Positions 11,434-23,243 of a DNA stretch of 64,000 bases are shown here, piece by piece; the stretch's first letter is position 1, and every line of letters begins with the position of its first letter. The stretch is from Hydrangea macrophylla (taxonomy: Eukaryota; Streptophyta; Magnoliopsida; Cornales; Hydrangeaceae). The notes below the pieces were generated by a model. That model was not told the origin of the DNA. It made no database searches and was given only the letters and a program-made list of their open reading frames with translations. The stretch spans positions 32,159,501 to 32,223,500 of the forward strand of contig CM066984.1 in the NCBI GenBank assembly GCA_033977485.1. The letters run 5' to 3'. A program made the translations under genes and the position numbers.

Positions 11434-12087
11434 AAATCGGCTGTGACATTGAAACCGACTCCACCCCAGGGACAATCAGGGACAACAAATGACAACTGTG
11501 GAGTCTACTTCAACTACAGAATCCCTGGACACATGTCTAAGGATTGTCATGCCCCGAAGAGGAATAGCCGAACAGATGTGGTCTACTTTAACTGCAACAA
11601 GAAAGGACACCTAGCTAAGGACTGTAAGGTACCCTGAGGCGATTACTATAGAGGATCTGCACAAGGACAGACTCGCCTCAATGCTATCATTCCTGATGAT
11701 GAAGAGCAGTAGAACCTGGAAGGTACTCTAACCCTATTTAACAGTCAAGTAAAAGCTTTATTCGATACTGGCGCATCAAACTCGTTTATTATAATAAGAA
11801 TCATACAACGCTTAGGATTAGTACCTCAAACGATGGACGTAGCCTTGAACGCTAAATCACCCCTAGGAGTGAGTGTTAAGTTGGGAAAAATATATAAGGG
11901 ATGTCCTCTAAACTTGAAAGATCAGAATCTCCCTGCTAATTTGATAGTTTTGTCAATGAAGGAATTTGACCTGATCTTAGGGATAGACTGGCTCGCGAAA
12001 TACCATGCCAAGTTAGATTGTGCTAGCAAATCAATATCCTTTACAGTACTTGAAAGCAAACCTTTCAATTTCAAATGCAATCCCTAG
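11434..12087 (+). pseudogene. Gypsy-A Gag zinc knuckles and aspartic protease, broken
   Basis: Resumes Gypsy-A after Gypsy-B. Two decayed knuckles (YRIPGHMSKDC and CNKKGHLAKDC) keep the GH..KDC ends but lack the first cysteine pair. A stop follows at about 11637. The protease motif FDTGASNSFI (about 11761-11790) and the conserved MKEFDLILGIDWL (about 11958-11996) follow, ending at the stop at 12087. Confidence 0.87.
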
Positions 12088-13500
12088 TGTGATATTTTCC
12101 TCACCAACTGCCTAGATACCATTGGAATCATGAGCGATGAAATTTCTATTACACAAATTCCCGTAGTCTGAGATTTCGAAGATGTTTTCTAAGAAGTTAA
12201 AGGACTACCACCCAAGAGAGATATCAACTTTTGTATCTAGTTGACACCTGGAACCTCACCAATATCGAAAACATCCTACCGAATGGCCCCAATGGAAATG
12301 CAAGAACTAAATACGCAAGTGTAATAACTTGAGGACCTCAGATTCATTCGTTCGAGCACTTCACCATGGGGAGCATTGGTACTATTTGTCAAGAAGAAAA
12401 ATGGAACACTTCAACTCTATATTGACTACAGGGAATTGAACAAGGTAACAATCAAGAATCAGTACCCACTACCAAGGATTGAAGATCTATTCAATCAGCT
12501 ACAAGGAGCTACAAAATTTTTAAAAATAGATCTACGATCCAGATACCATCAACTACTTATTCGACCCAAGGATGTACCCAAGACGGCCTTTCAAACTAGA
12601 TATGGACACTATGAATTCCTGGTTATGCCATTTAGATTGAACAAAACCCCAGCGGTATTCATGGATCTAGTGAACCGGATCTTCAGGCCTTACCTAGATC
12701 AGTTCATTATCTTATTCATAGATGACATCCTTATCTATTCTGAGACAGAGGCGGAACACGAAGGACATGTGAAGACTACACTTCAAACACTATAATACAA
12801 TCACTTATATGTGAAGTACATCAAGTGCGAGTTTTGTCTAAAAGATGTCAAATTTTTAGGACATGTTGTCTCACAAGAAGGAATAGCAGTAGACTTATCA
12901 AAGATCGACGCTGTCTTAGATTAGAATAGACCAACCACAGTAACGGAAGTTAGAAGTTTCCTTGGTTTAGCTTGATACTACCAGAGATTCGTGGAAGGAT
13001 TCTCCAAGATCGCAATATCTCTTACTGGATTAACCAAAAAGGACCTGAAGTATGAATGGAATAACAAACATGAATGCACATTCCAAGAGTTAAAGAAAAG
13101 ATTAACCACAGCGCTAGTGCTTGCAATACCAAAGAGCGATGAACAGTTCACCATACACAACAATGCATCATACCAAGGATTTGGATGTGTGCTTATGCAG
13201 GGTAGAAGAGTAATAGTGTATGGATCATGACAGCTAAAACCACATGAGCTTAACTATCCTACACACGACCTTGAACCAACTGTAATCATTTTTGCACTCA
13301 AGATTTGGAGACACTACCTTTACGAAGAGAAGTTTGATCTATTTTCAGATTATAAGAGCCTGAGGTACCTATTCTCTCAGGAGTTGAACATAAGACAGTG
13401 ATGTTGAATTGAATTGCTAAAGGACTACAATTTCACTTTGTAATACTACCCTGGTAAAGCAAATGTCATTGCTGATGCACTAAGCCGAAAACCCTGCAAG
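12088..13500 (+). pseudogene. Gypsy-A reverse transcriptase and RNase H, broken
   Basis: RT spans roughly 12250-12795: [51 protein letters not shown] and [11 protein letters not shown] with both catalytic aspartates intact. The connection domain and RNase H follow at 12801-13500 (RSFLGLA, RRFVEGF-like, then [19 protein letters not shown] at about 13447-13490). Numerous in-frame stops are visible, for example just after 12795, near 12920, 12975 and 13230. Non-functional. Confidence 0.88.
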
Positions 13501-15550
13501 CTCATCATGTCCTCTCTTATGGTTAAGGAGTGGAAAGCGTGGGAGATTTTAATGGAATTTGATCTTCAGATTACTGAGTCAAGTGAAGGACAACTCTTTA
13601 GATGTCTCATAGTACAACCAATGCTTATAATCGTATCCTCCAAGCTCAAGGAAAGGACAAAGGACTTCATCAATGGTTTAAGAAAGCATCGGCAAAGGAC
13701 CCCACCAAATGGAATATAAGAGCAAATGGAGGATTCAGGTGTCGTAATCGACTTTGTGTACCCGATAAAGACAACCTGAGGAAAGATATATTGGATAAAG
13801 CACACAAGTCAAGGATGACTGTTCATCTTGGAGGAACAAAAATGTATAAGGATCTGAAGAAAAACTTTTAGTGGGATGGAATGAAAAGAGAAGTAGCGGA
13901 TTATGTATCCAAGTGCATGACCTGCAAATAAGTCAAGGGCGAACACCAAAAACCTGGATACTTAACGATGGATTTCGTTGTAGGAATGCCAAGATCTCAA
14001 CAGAATCATGACGCTATTTGGCCCCATTTATTTCACTGGAAATGAATTACGAAAAGGAAAATAATTCCAAGTAATCCAATTCTAGGGAAATTAATGCCAA
14101 ATAAGTTACATTATGGTGTTTGGATAAACCAACGAATAATTTTGGAAACAACCTTTATCTTCTTTAAATTGTAAGTTATTTTAAACAGTTAAAAAGCATG
14201 ATAAGATTTTAATTACAAAATATTTATTTGTATTTGTATTATATATCATTGTATAATTTGCAAGACAATAGTTTGAAAATTTAACAACCATTTAATCATT
14301 TGATTAGGTAATTTAAATTTAAATTCAAACTTTTAGTTAATTAATTCAAATTTACACACTATTGATTTGTTAAATGAGTGAGATAAGGTTGTTTCCTAGA
14401 GAAAGGAATCTAATTACTACCTCAACATAAGGAATGAGTTTCCTTGTTTTTCCAAGATTCCATTTCTAGTTGGAAATAGATTCTGTGTCAATTAAACACA
14501 CTAAATGCACAAAAGTAATTCCAAGGAATGAGATTCCTTTTCACTTTCCAAACGAACCAAACACGACCTTTAGGTAATCGTAGTTCAACTCACCAAATCA
14601 TCTCATTTTATCACTTATAGCATGACTTACCTAGTTGAGAAGTTGAGCAGAATGTATGTACAACAAGTTATTCAATTACATGGAGTGCCTGTGTCAATCG
14701 TGTCAGACCACGATTCACGTTTCAAGTTAGGATTTTGGAAAGCCTACAGAAAGCACTAGGAACTTCTTTGAAGTTAAGTTCAGAATTTCACGCTCAAACC
14801 GATGGACAGACTAAAAGAGTCAATCAAGTAATGGAGGACATGCTCCGATCCTGTGCGATAGATTTTGAAAGTTCATGGGAAGAGTACCTACCGCTGATAG
14901 AGTTCGCATACAACAACAACTACCATTCAATCATAGGAATGGCACCATTCGAAGCTTTATATGGAAGACCATGTCAATCACCTTTACGCTGGGCAGAAGT
15001 TGGAGATGACAAACTTCTAGGACCCAAGATGGTTTGAGAAATGAATAAAAAGGAAATGATGAAAGTAGCACAGAGTAGACAGAAAAGCTACGTAGATAAG
15101 CATCGAAAGGACTTAGAATTCAGCGTTTGAGACCACATATTCCTAAAAGTATCCCCGATATGAGATGTGGTCAGATTTGGACAAAAGAGAGGAAAACTTT
15201 CGCCACGTTACATCGGACCGTTCGAAATTCTAGAATGTGTGGAAAAAGTTGGCTATAGACTTGCACTGCCACCCAAGATGTCAGGAGTGCATAACATTTT
15301 TCATATCAGTATGCTAAGGAAAGTCGTGCATGACCTATCTCACGAGATCAACTTCACGGATATCGAAGTGAACGATAATGTTGCTTACAATGAATGACCA
15401 GTGAAAATTTTAGAACGAGGGACTAAGAAGTTGAGGACTAAGGAGATCCCTCTAGTGAAAGTCCAGTGGAAGCATCATGATGAGCTTGAAGCCCCTTGGG
15501 AATTAGAATCAAAGATGCGTGAGAAATTTCCTTACCTGTTCAATGTATAG
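13501..15550 (+). pseudogene. Gypsy-A integrase with chromodomain-like tail, interrupted by a hAT-like element
   Basis: The zinc-binding region is about 13602-13960 (CRNRLCVPD, KAHKSRMTVHLGGTKMYKDL). The core begins TMDFVVGMPRSQQNHDAIW, breaks at 14021 and resumes at 14575 (VIV.QLTKSSHF-like). It then has AQTDGQTKRVNQVMEDML and NNNYHSIIGMAPFEALYGR. The C-terminal part (15167-15550) ends VKVQWKHHDELEAPWELESK, like the chromodomain-type ends of plant chromoviruses. There are several stops (for example at 15037, 15128 and 15397). Confidence 0.86.
14022..14566. mobile_element. Non-autonomous hAT-like element in the Gypsy-A integrase
   Basis: Inserted after GCTATTTGG of the integrase core. Flanks CTATTTGG (14014-14021) and CCTTTAGG (14567-14574) look like a decayed 8-bp TSD. 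The ends form an imperfect inverted repeat, with TGGAAA...AAAAGGAA...ATTCC near the left and its reverse complement near the right. The interior is AT-rich and non-coding. The 8-bp TSD suggests hAT. The exact ends are uncertain by a few bases. Confidence 0.65.
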
Positions 15551-15582
15551 CTAACTCTGATTCTGGGGGCTGAATCTTTAAT

Positions 15583-15593
15583 AGGAGGTGGAT
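15583..15593 (+). other. Polypurine tract of Gypsy-A
   Basis: AGGAGGTGGA lies directly before the 3' LTR start (TGTAATACCC) once Copia-A and one copy of its GATGT duplication are removed. This is the usual plus-strand primer position. Confidence 0.7.
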
Positions 15594-15598
15594 GATGT

Positions 15599-17072
15599 TG
15601 TTGGAAAAACAGGTTTAAATGGAAAGTTTAAACGCGCAGCGGAAAAATCAAGTTATGAAACTTTATTGGCATGCCCGGATCTACTACTCGTCAATTCTAC
15701 AGATGCGCACAAGAGGGGACACGAGTTATACCTTAATGTCTTGAACCCAATTCTGATCTTCAACTTCCAGCAGCCTCCACTAGATGATCTTCACCCTTAT
15801 GACTCCTGCGGATGCTTGCCAGAAAGACTAGGGTTGGTGGGAACCCTAATGGAGAGGATAGAGAAGGTTTTGGGACTCCAAAACAGTTTCTGCAGCTTCT
15901 GACGTTCAAAACGACGAACAACTTTTTCCAGAACGCAGCTGCCCTATTTATAGATTCCCAGAACCGACCTAGACTTCGAGCGATCGAAGTGCCTTCGATC
16001 GATCGAACATTCGATCGATCGAACCTGCAGACTTCAATCGATCGAGATATCTTCGATCGATCGAACCTGTCTGGACATCATCCTCAAGCATCTTTCCAAG
16101 CATCCTGGCGGAGCTAAGAGTGGGACCTCCTAGGCTCTTTATTGTTGGCTCAGACCAGTTTATTAATTACCATGACCAAACTCTTTGATCAGCAAACTAA
16201 CCAACTGGTCAGTTAACGTTTACTCCACTATAAAACGATAACTGAACTCCAATGCAAAAGAACATATCCGAAGCGATAACTAGACTTGTATGTTGTACTA
16301 ATGTCCCTCTACCGTCAGCATTCGTAATCATATTCAGGTAGTCGGATAACTGTTACTGTCAACCTGAATCATGATTACTTCTTGTATTCCTTGAGTCCCA
16401 TTCACCTCTCATGATTACCAAACATGTTGATAACTCTTATCAACAAGACTGCAGTACTCAGTAATCGACATGGTGACATTCTCAAGGGAATGCTTACTCT
16501 GAAACAGAGGGTAGATTCTATCTTGACAATATATGTTCACAACCCTATGAATATGACATACCCAAGATACCCAGGTGTTGATCTTTTATAGACCTCACTG
16601 ATTGGTAAGTCAAAGCAGCCATATCCACAGTCTGTGTTCATAATCGTCTCAAGATTGAGAACACATACCTTATACAAGTTATGAGTTCCTATTGACTGTT
16701 GACAGCATTGAGCGCCAATAGGAAACTCAGGTCCGTCAATGCACTATAAGCACTAGCATATTAACCAAGAGTCATACTCTAGTGATTGAGATTTATCACT
16801 CCATCCAATGGTAGTTAATGATGCTACAGTGTATACCTGATGAGATATCCAGTCTCATCATCCACTGTGACAAGCTTTAGGTATCAAAGAATAGTAATTC
16901 GTATCTCATTGTATGTATCTCATACACACACGAAATACTTACTATGATACTTATGGATTAAACAATCATCTCATGAAAGAAACATACATAATGAAATGTA
17001 AAGCTGATATCCATATATTAAAAAGTCAATGTCTAATACATAAAGTAATGGTTTGAGGGCACAAACCCAACA
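15599..17072 (-). repeat. 3' LTR of Copia-A
   Basis: 1474 bp. On the minus strand it starts TGTTGGGTTTG and ends TTTTCCAACA. It contains the same palindrome array (about 15970-16061) and TATA box as the 5' LTR. It lacks 3 bp between the second and third palindromes. Confidence 0.95.
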
Positions 17073-17085
17073 AACTCCCACTTGC
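17073..17085 (-). other. Polypurine tract of Copia-A
   Basis: On the minus strand CAAGTGGGAGTTT, immediately before the 3' LTR start TGTTGGG. It overlaps no coding sequence; the gag-pol stop lies just upstream in transcription. Confidence 0.85.
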
Positions 17086-17087
17086 AC

Positions 17088-20000
17088 TCATAACCATTCA
17101 GAACTACATCTAAGACCTAGACTATCTAGATGACGATCAAAGACCTTTTGTGGTAAGGCCTTTGTAAACGGATCAGCAAGATTGTCAGCGGTGGCAATCT
17201 TGGTGACAGTCACATCTCCACGTTGAACAATATCTCGGATAAGATGATATTTCCGCTCTACGTGCTTTCCCTTTCCGTGGTTCCTTGGCTCCTTGGACTG
17301 AGCCACTGCCCCACTATTATCACAATAAAGCGTAATAGGCGACAGCGACGCTGGTACCACCTCGAGTTCCATAAGGAACTTCTTGAGCCAAACAGCTTCC
17401 TTTACGGCTTCACAAGCAGCCACATACTCAGCTTCTGTAGTTGAGTCTGCAATGCATTTCTGCTTAATGCTCCTCCAACTGACAGCACCACCTCCCAAGG
17501 TAAAGAGATGACCGGACGTCGACTTCCTCGAATCTTTATCTGACATAAAGTCCGAGTCAGTGTATCCCACTGGAATTAACTCACTACCACCGTACATAAG
17601 CATGTAATCTTTAGTTCTTCTCAAGTACTTAAGAATGTGCTTAACGGCTGTCCAGTGCTCTGGACCCGGATTCGACTGATATCTGCTAACCATGCCAACG
17701 GCAAAGCAGATATCTAGTCTAGTGCATAACATCGCATACATGAGACTTCCCACTGCAGAAGCATAGGGAACTCCTGTCATGCGATTCCTCTCCTCCTGTG
17801 TCTTTGGACACTGGTCCTTGGAGAACGCTAAACCATGCCTGAAAGGTAACAAACCTTTCTTCGAATTATCCATTGAAAACCTAGTTAGCACCTTATCGAT
17901 ATAACCAGCTTGAGATAATCCCATTATCTTTTGCTTGCGATCCCGAAAGAGCTTTATCCCAAGAATATAGCTCGCCTCTCCTAGATCCTTCATATCGAAA
18001 GTACTAGCTAGCCAAACCTTGACCGTTGACAATGCCGCTACATCATTTCCAATGAGTAGAATGTCGTCAACGTAAAGCACAAGAAAAGCCACCACTTTTC
18101 CTTCACTCTTCTTGTATACACAAGGTTCATCCAGATTCTGTATGAAACCAAACGATTTGACCGCTTGGTCAAATTGGATGTTCCAACTTCTGGATGCCTG
18201 CTTAAGTCCATAAATGGACTTTTGCAACTTGCATACCAAGTTACCTTTCCGACCAGCTATGAACCCTTCTGGTTGTTGCATATAGATGTCCTCCTCAAGA
18301 TTGCCATTCAAGAATGCAGTCTTGACGTCCATCTGCCAGATTTCAAAATCTAGGCATGCAGCAATAGATAAGAGTATTCTGATGGACTTGAGCATGGCTA
18401 CCGGCGAGAAGGTTTCCTCATAGTCAATGCCCTCCCTCTGAGTATAGCCTTTCGCCATAAGCCTTGCCTTAAAGGTCTCAACCTTTCCATCAGATCCTCT
18501 TTTCCTCTTGTAGACCCACTTGCAGCCAATGGGTTTAATATTGGCTGGAAGCTCTACAAGATCCCAGACCTGATTGGAATCCATAGATTCCAATTCAGCC
18601 TTCATAGCTTTAATCCAATGAGCTGAATCAACATCAACCATTGCCTCTTCGTATGTGGTAGGATCAGATTCAGATTCTACGGAGACAGCTTCAAAAACTT
18701 CTCCTAAGAACATGTATCTATCAGGCTGGCTGATAATCCTCCCACTACGACGAGGTACCGGTGCGGAAATGGGTGAAGAAGTGGTGTTTTCTTGATTTAC
18801 ATCGTTATTAACTACGGGTTGGACTGAGGGCTCTCCTTCTGTCTCTCTAAGATCTATCCTTCCCTTAGGTTTATGGTTCATGATATAATCATCCTCCAAG
18901 AAAATAGCATTCGTACTGACGAACACCTTCTGTTCTCTTGGATCATAAAAATACCATCCATAAGTACCCTTTGGATACCCCACGAAGTAACATACTTCCG
19001 ATCTAGAATCCAACTTGCTCATCTTTCCTTTTAGCACATGTGCCGGACATCCCCATATCCGGAGATGTTGCAAAGAAGGCTTGCGCCCAATCCACATCTC
19101 TCGTGGTGTCCTGGGAACAGATTTGCTTGGTACTAGATTTAGTATGTATGCAGTGGTTTCCAAAGCATAACCCCAAAGGAATAATGGCAACTCTGAATAA
19201 CTCATCATCGACCTAGTCATGTCTAAAAGAGTCCGATTCCTTCTCTCCGCTACACCGTTCTGCTGAGGCGTACCAGGTGCAGTCAACTGTGACAGAATCT
19301 CATTCTGTACGAGGTGATCAATAAATTCATTAGAGAGATACTCGCCACCTCGATCAGATCGAATGGCCTTGATATGTGTGCCCAATTGCTTCTCCACTTC
19401 AGCCCTAAACTCTTTGAACTTTTCAAAGGCTTCAGACTTGTGCTGTATTAGGTACACATATCCATACCTGGAGTGGTCATCGGTAAATGTTATGAAATAC
19501 TCATAACCACCCCTTGCTCTAATATTTATTGGTCCACACACATCAGTATGAACTAATTCCAACAATGCATTGGTTCTATTTCCCTTTGCAGGAAAGGGCC
19601 TTTTGGTCATCTTACCCTCCAAACAAGACTCGCAGACTTCCATTGGTTCGAGAACCAAATCGCCTAAGACCCCTTCTTTGACTAGTCTGCCAATCCTATT
19701 CAGATTGATATGGCCAAGCCTCATATGCCAAAGCCTTGTTGGATTAGTGGAAGGTTCCTTTCTTTTAGATGGTAAAGTTACCACTGAGTTATTAAGTTCC
19801 AAACCAGAATCTTTAGAAATATTGGGAGTAATCACATACAAACCATTTGATTTAACACCAGAACATATAAAAGAACTATTTCTTTTAATCACAACTTCAG
19901 TTCCAAAATGAAAAGAATAACCATTATTCGATAAATTAGAAACTGAAATTAAATTACGTCTCATTGAAGGGACGTAAAGTACATCTGATAAAATCAAAAT

Positions 20001-21077
20001 TTTATTGTCTAGAAATTCTAAAACTACGACTCCTATAGCAACCGCAGAAACGGTTGCGCTAGAACCTAGAGTAAGTACGATTTCCCCATCACTGCACTTC
20101 CTGGTTGATCTGAACCCCTGCAATGAATTACAGATATGGTTAGTCGCACCAGAATCAATGCACCAAGTGTTTGAAGTATCCGTTATAAAACTTACTTCAA
20201 TCACATGTGATTCAATCATACCTTGAACTCTTGTAGCTAAGAATTCTGGACAGTTCCTCTTCCAGTGGCCCTTCTCACCGCATTGGAAACACTTTCCTTT
20301 GCTTTGGCCACCCACCTTCCCTTTGCCCTTACCTTTTCCCTTAGATTTTGCAATCTTAGGGACCGGTCCAACACTTGAACCTCCAGTGCTAGCCTTCTTC
20401 TTCCCTTTCTTTCCTTTCGGCACAGATCGGGAAGAGGAAGCGCTTTTCTCAACGTTTAAAACGCTGCCCCCAGGTTTGATCACCCCTTCCGCTGCCAATA
20501 AAGAGCTCATCAATTCGCTCATTGAAAAATCCATTTTATTCATATTATAATTCAGTTTAAATTGAGCGAATGATGGCGACAGCGTATTGAGGATCATATC
20601 AACTTGGGTCTGTGCATCGATGTTGGCACCTAGGGTCTCTAGCTCGTTTAAATAACCAATCATTTTCAAAACATGTTCTTTGACTGGAGTCCCTTCCGAC
20701 ATCTTAGCACTCATTATCTTCTGCATAGCAACCTGTCTGGCAGGCCTGCCATGCTCCCCAAACATCTTTTTCAGGGATTCGATAATGTCACTGGCGGAAT
20801 TGTTCGACTGGTATTGGTGTTGTAACACATTAGCCATAGAAGCCAATATGTAACAACGAGCCATCCCATTCGACTTTTTCCATTTATCGAACTCGCGTCT
20901 AGCAGCAGCCGAAGCATTTGCAGCGGGTTCTTCGGGGCATGGGGTGGTGAGGACATATATGTGATCCTCCGCAGTTAACACGATGTCAAGGTTACGTTTC
21001 CATTCAGTGTAGTTGTTTCCAGTTAACTTGTTTTGAGTGAGTATGGTGGCAAGTGGACTAAATGCAGATCCAGACAT
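17088..21077 (-). CDS. Copia-A gag-pol polyprotein (1329 aa), intact
   Basis: Self-processed polyprotein that packages and replicates the element. Start [20 protein letters not shown]. Gag capsid covers about residues 1-245, with a basic KGKGKGK stretch then the CCHC knuckle [14 protein letters not shown] (about 263-276). Protease motif is CIDSGATNH (about 306). The integrase HHCC domain (HMRLGHIN...CESC, about 450-490) precedes the core with D in HTDVCGP (about 511), D in RSDRGGEY (about 574) and E in NGVAERRNR (about 610). RT starts near 840, with [11 protein letters not shown] near 1000. RNase H starts [18 protein letters not shown] near 1172. The order PR-IN-RT-RH defines Ty1/copia; it is probably Tork/Angela-type, which is unverified. 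No stop or frameshift, and all catalytic residues are present. Confidence 0.97.
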   Translation of the reverse strand: MSGSAFSPLATILTQNKLTGNNYTEWKRNLDIVLTAEDHIYVLTTPCPEEPAANASAAARREFDKWKKSNGMARCYILASMANVLQHQYQSNNSASDIIESLKKMFGEHGRPARQVAMQKIMSAKMSEGTPVKEHVLKMIGYLNELETLGANIDAQTQVDMILNTLSPSFAQFKLNYNMNKMDFSMSELMSSLLAAEGVIKPGGSVLNVEKSASSSRSVPKGKKGKKKASTGGSSVGPVPKIAKSKGKGKGKGKVGGQSKGKCFQCGEKGHWKRNCPEFLATRVQGMIESHVIEVSFITDTSNTWCIDSGATNHICNSLQGFRSTRKCSDGEIVLTLGSSATVSAVAIGVVVLEFLDNKILILSDVLYVPSMRRNLISVSNLSNNGYSFHFGTEVVIKRNSSFICSGVKSNGLYVITPNISKDSGLELNNSVVTLPSKRKEPSTNPTRLWHMRLGHINLNRIGRLVKEGVLGDLVLEPMEVCESCLEGKMTKRPFPAKGNRTNALLELVHTDVCGPINIRARGGYEYFITFTDDHSRYGYVYLIQHKSEAFEKFKEFRAEVEKQLGTHIKAIRSDRGGEYLSNEFIDHLVQNEILSQLTAPGTPQQNGVAERRNRTLLDMTRSMMSYSELPLFLWGYALETTAYILNLVPSKSVPRTPREMWIGRKPSLQHLRIWGCPAHVLKGKMSKLDSRSEVCYFVGYPKGTYGWYFYDPREQKVFVSTNAIFLEDDYIMNHKPKGRIDLRETEGEPSVQPVVNNDVNQENTTSSPISAPVPRRSGRIISQPDRYMFLGEVFEAVSVESESDPTTYEEAMVDVDSAHWIKAMKAELESMDSNQVWDLVELPANIKPIGCKWVYKRKRGSDGKVETFKARLMAKGYTQREGIDYEETFSPVAMLKSIRILLSIAACLDFEIWQMDVKTAFLNGNLEEDIYMQQPEGFIAGRKGNLVCKLQKSIYGLKQASRSWNIQFDQAVKSFGFIQNLDEPCVYKKSEGKVVAFLVLYVDDILLIGNDVAALSTVKVWLASTFDMKDLGEASYILGIKLFRDRKQKIMGLSQAGYIDKVLTRFSMDNSKKGLLPFRHGLAFSKDQCPKTQEERNRMTGVPYASAVGSLMYAMLCTRLDICFAVGMVSRYQSNPGPEHWTAVKHILKYLRRTKDYMLMYGGSELIPVGYTDSDFMSDKDSRKSTSGHLFTLGGGAVSWRSIKQKCIADSTTEAEYVAACEAVKEAVWLKKFLMELEVVPASLSPITLYCDNSGAVAQSKEPRNHGKGKHVERKYHLIRDIVQRGDVTVTKIATADNLADPFTKALPQKVFDRHLDSLGLRCSSEWL

Positions 21078-22758
21078 TATGATTACTGAAAATCAAACAA
21101 ACAAAATAAATATGGATATCAGAATTTGACAGTTTGAAATAAAAGAATCCTTTTAAAACTCTTATTTTAAAACAAAGTCGCCGGAATATTGAAACGAAAG
21201 AATAAAGCCTCCGTGTGGTGGTCAATGTTCAATCTTTCGATTAATCATGACTTGTCCGCTATGCAACTCTTGCAAAACAAGTTATGACTCCCGAACCTTT
21301 TTGATCTCTAAGTTTCTGAATAATGCCCCGTGTGGGATCCCTTATCCATAGCTTAGCTAGTGTATACCATTAACTAAGATCCAATCACAACCGTCTCAAG
21401 TAGCGCCTCCGTGTGGTGGTCACCCTCTAACACGTCTGATTGATCCTATCCATAGGAAGTTCACATCTAGTAACCAATGAGCAGTGTACCCTCCGTATGG
21501 AATGATCACCCCTGGCGAGGTGACACAGAATACACTACTCATCTTACAATGAACCGTTAATGGAAGATCGTGGGTGTTATTTGATAAGACCCTCTCCCAC
21601 TAGATTTAGTAAAAAAGGATTTTGCTTTTTGAGAAAATCTGTTTCTACACACTTCCCATAAACATCTAATGTTTACTAATGTGTTGAAAACGGTTTTTGA
21701 ATTTTATTTTAGAAAACTTGTTTTGCGTGCATGCAACAATGTATTATACGCCAATCACAAACAAGCACATAAAACGAAAACTAAAATGAAATAAAAGACA
21801 TCTAAACGATGCCTCTATCTCCCATGGCTCTATCTCCATAGAACCTGCTTTTGGTTTGATCGCCTCCAGCTCCATCTTCATGGACAACGGCTCCTTGCTC
21901 CATCTTCATGGATATTCTAATTCTATTACATTGAACCTATGCCTCTTTTGAAGCTTACAATTTATCTAGAAATAGAAATAGCAACAACAAAATAAAAGGC
22001 TAGGGAAACCGGTGCGACTTTCCTTTTCGTAGGATTGAAGTCGCAGCGCCCTTTACATATGCCTTAAAACCAAACCAAACTTAAAACAACACACCAATCT
22101 AAAACATTCAAACACAAAATTAAATGCTCTTGGCGACATGGGAGATAGCGACTAACTTTTGCTGCAAAAGGTTAGTTGAACACACATCCACGCATATATA
22201 TAACAAAATATAACTATTGGAACCCTTAATTGATTCACACAGTATATAAACTCTTTACATACTGAATTAGAACTCAAAACAGCATCTAACTTCTCTGTCA
22301 CAGTTCGATCGATCGAAGCCCGTTCGATCGCTCGAACCTTCGATCGATTGAACATTGTTCAATCGCTTGAACATTCTGTTTCACATAATGATTTGAAAAT
22401 TTTACAGAATATGTTAAAATTAAACTTTTAATTTCAAAATACTTTTTAAAACTGTGAAACAAAGATCCTGACAAAGAGTCTGTCTCGATCGATCGAACTC
22501 TGTTCGATCGCTCGAACAACAGAAGGTTTCGATCGATCGAAACCTGTTCGATCGCTCGAGTACAGAGCGTTCGATCGATCGAGACTACTTCGATCGATCG
22601 AACCCATCTTGCATCCAATGCAATCACAGATTTGTATACTGCTGCGATAATACTGCAGAAACAGATCTGTGACGATGCAGTTTCGAAAGCAGTTCTAAAA
22701 TCAACATGCAAATCAAAATAGTGTTCCAAAAAACGCATCTATGGATCCAAACGAGCGT
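21078..22758 (-). other. 5' leader of Copia-A between PBS and gag
   Basis: 1.68 kb of untranslated leader. It has a direct repeat of GCCTCCGTGTGGTGGTC (about 21209 and 21407, with a third degenerate copy near 21490) and a cluster of palindromic TTCGATCGATCGAA-type motifs near the PBS (22302-22602). No long frame runs in the sense direction. Confidence 0.8.
22302..22602 (-). repeat. Palindrome cluster in the Copia-A leader
   Basis: About nine copies or variants of TTCGATCGATCGAA. Several occur as pairs of one ATCGATCGAA-type and one ATCGCTCGAA-type site (for example around 22302-22335, 22484-22518 and 22526-22560). They lie 150-470 nt downstream of the PBS, so they would be in the transcribed leader. 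Confidence 0.85.
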
Positions 22759-22771
22759 GGCTCTGATACCA
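22759..22771 (-). other. Primer-binding site of Copia-A
   Basis: On the minus strand TGGTATCAGAGCC, an exact match to the common plant initiator-Met tRNA site, 2 bp inside the 5' LTR. Confidence 0.95.
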
Positions 22772-23118
22772 ATTGTTGGAAAAACAGGTTTAAATGGAAA
22801 GTTTAAACGCGCAGCGGAAAAATCAAGTTATGAAACTTTATTGGCATGCCCGGATCTACTACTCGTCAATTCTACAGATGCGCACAAGAGGGGACACGAG
22901 TTATACCTTAATGTCTTGAACCCAATTCTGATCTTCAACTTCCAGCAGCCTCCACTAGATGATCTTCACCCTTATGACTCCTGCGGATGCTTGCCAGAAA
23001 GACTAGGGTTGGTGGGAACCCTAATGGAGAGGATAGAGAAGGTTTTGGGACTCCAAAACAGTTTCTGCAGCTTCTGACGTTCAAAACGACGAACAACTTT
23101 TTCCAGAACGCAGCTGCC

Positions 23119-23127
23119 CTATTTATA
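23119..23127 (-). promoter_or_regulatory. TATA box of the Copia-A LTR
   Basis: TATAAATAG on the minus strand, the best TATA match in the LTR. It is conserved at the same place in Copia-B (59716-59724) and in the solo LTR (53172-53180). It sits about 22 bp downstream of the palindrome array. Confidence 0.75.
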
Positions 23128-23149
23128 GATTCCCAGAACCGACCTAGAC

Positions 23150-23243
23150 TTCGAGCGATCGAAGTGCCTTCGATCGATCGAACCATCTTCGATCGATCGA
23201 ACCTGCAGACTTCAATCGATCGAGATATCTTCGATCGATCGAA
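23150..23243 (-). promoter_or_regulatory. Array of TTCGATCGATCGAA palindromes upstream of the TATA box
   Basis: Five sites start at 23150, 23169, 23188, 23211 and 23230, mostly 19 bp apart. Three are perfect 14-bp palindromes and two are one- or two-base variants. Position and spacing suggest bound regulatory sites; no factor is known to me. The same arrangement is in the left LTR. Confidence 0.7.

Noticed and set aside
15588..15902. Frames of about 100 codons in the Copia-A LTRs (also 22706-23077)
   Set aside because: Antisense to Copia-A transcription, ending at palindrome-derived sequence; no homology. They are identical in both LTRs only because the LTRs are young.
22298..22738. Arg-Ser-Ile/Asp-rich frames (RSIE, IDRS patterns) in the copia leader, LTRs and Gypsy-C
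   Set aside because: They are translations of the repeated ATCGATCGAA palindrome on either strand, not real proteins.
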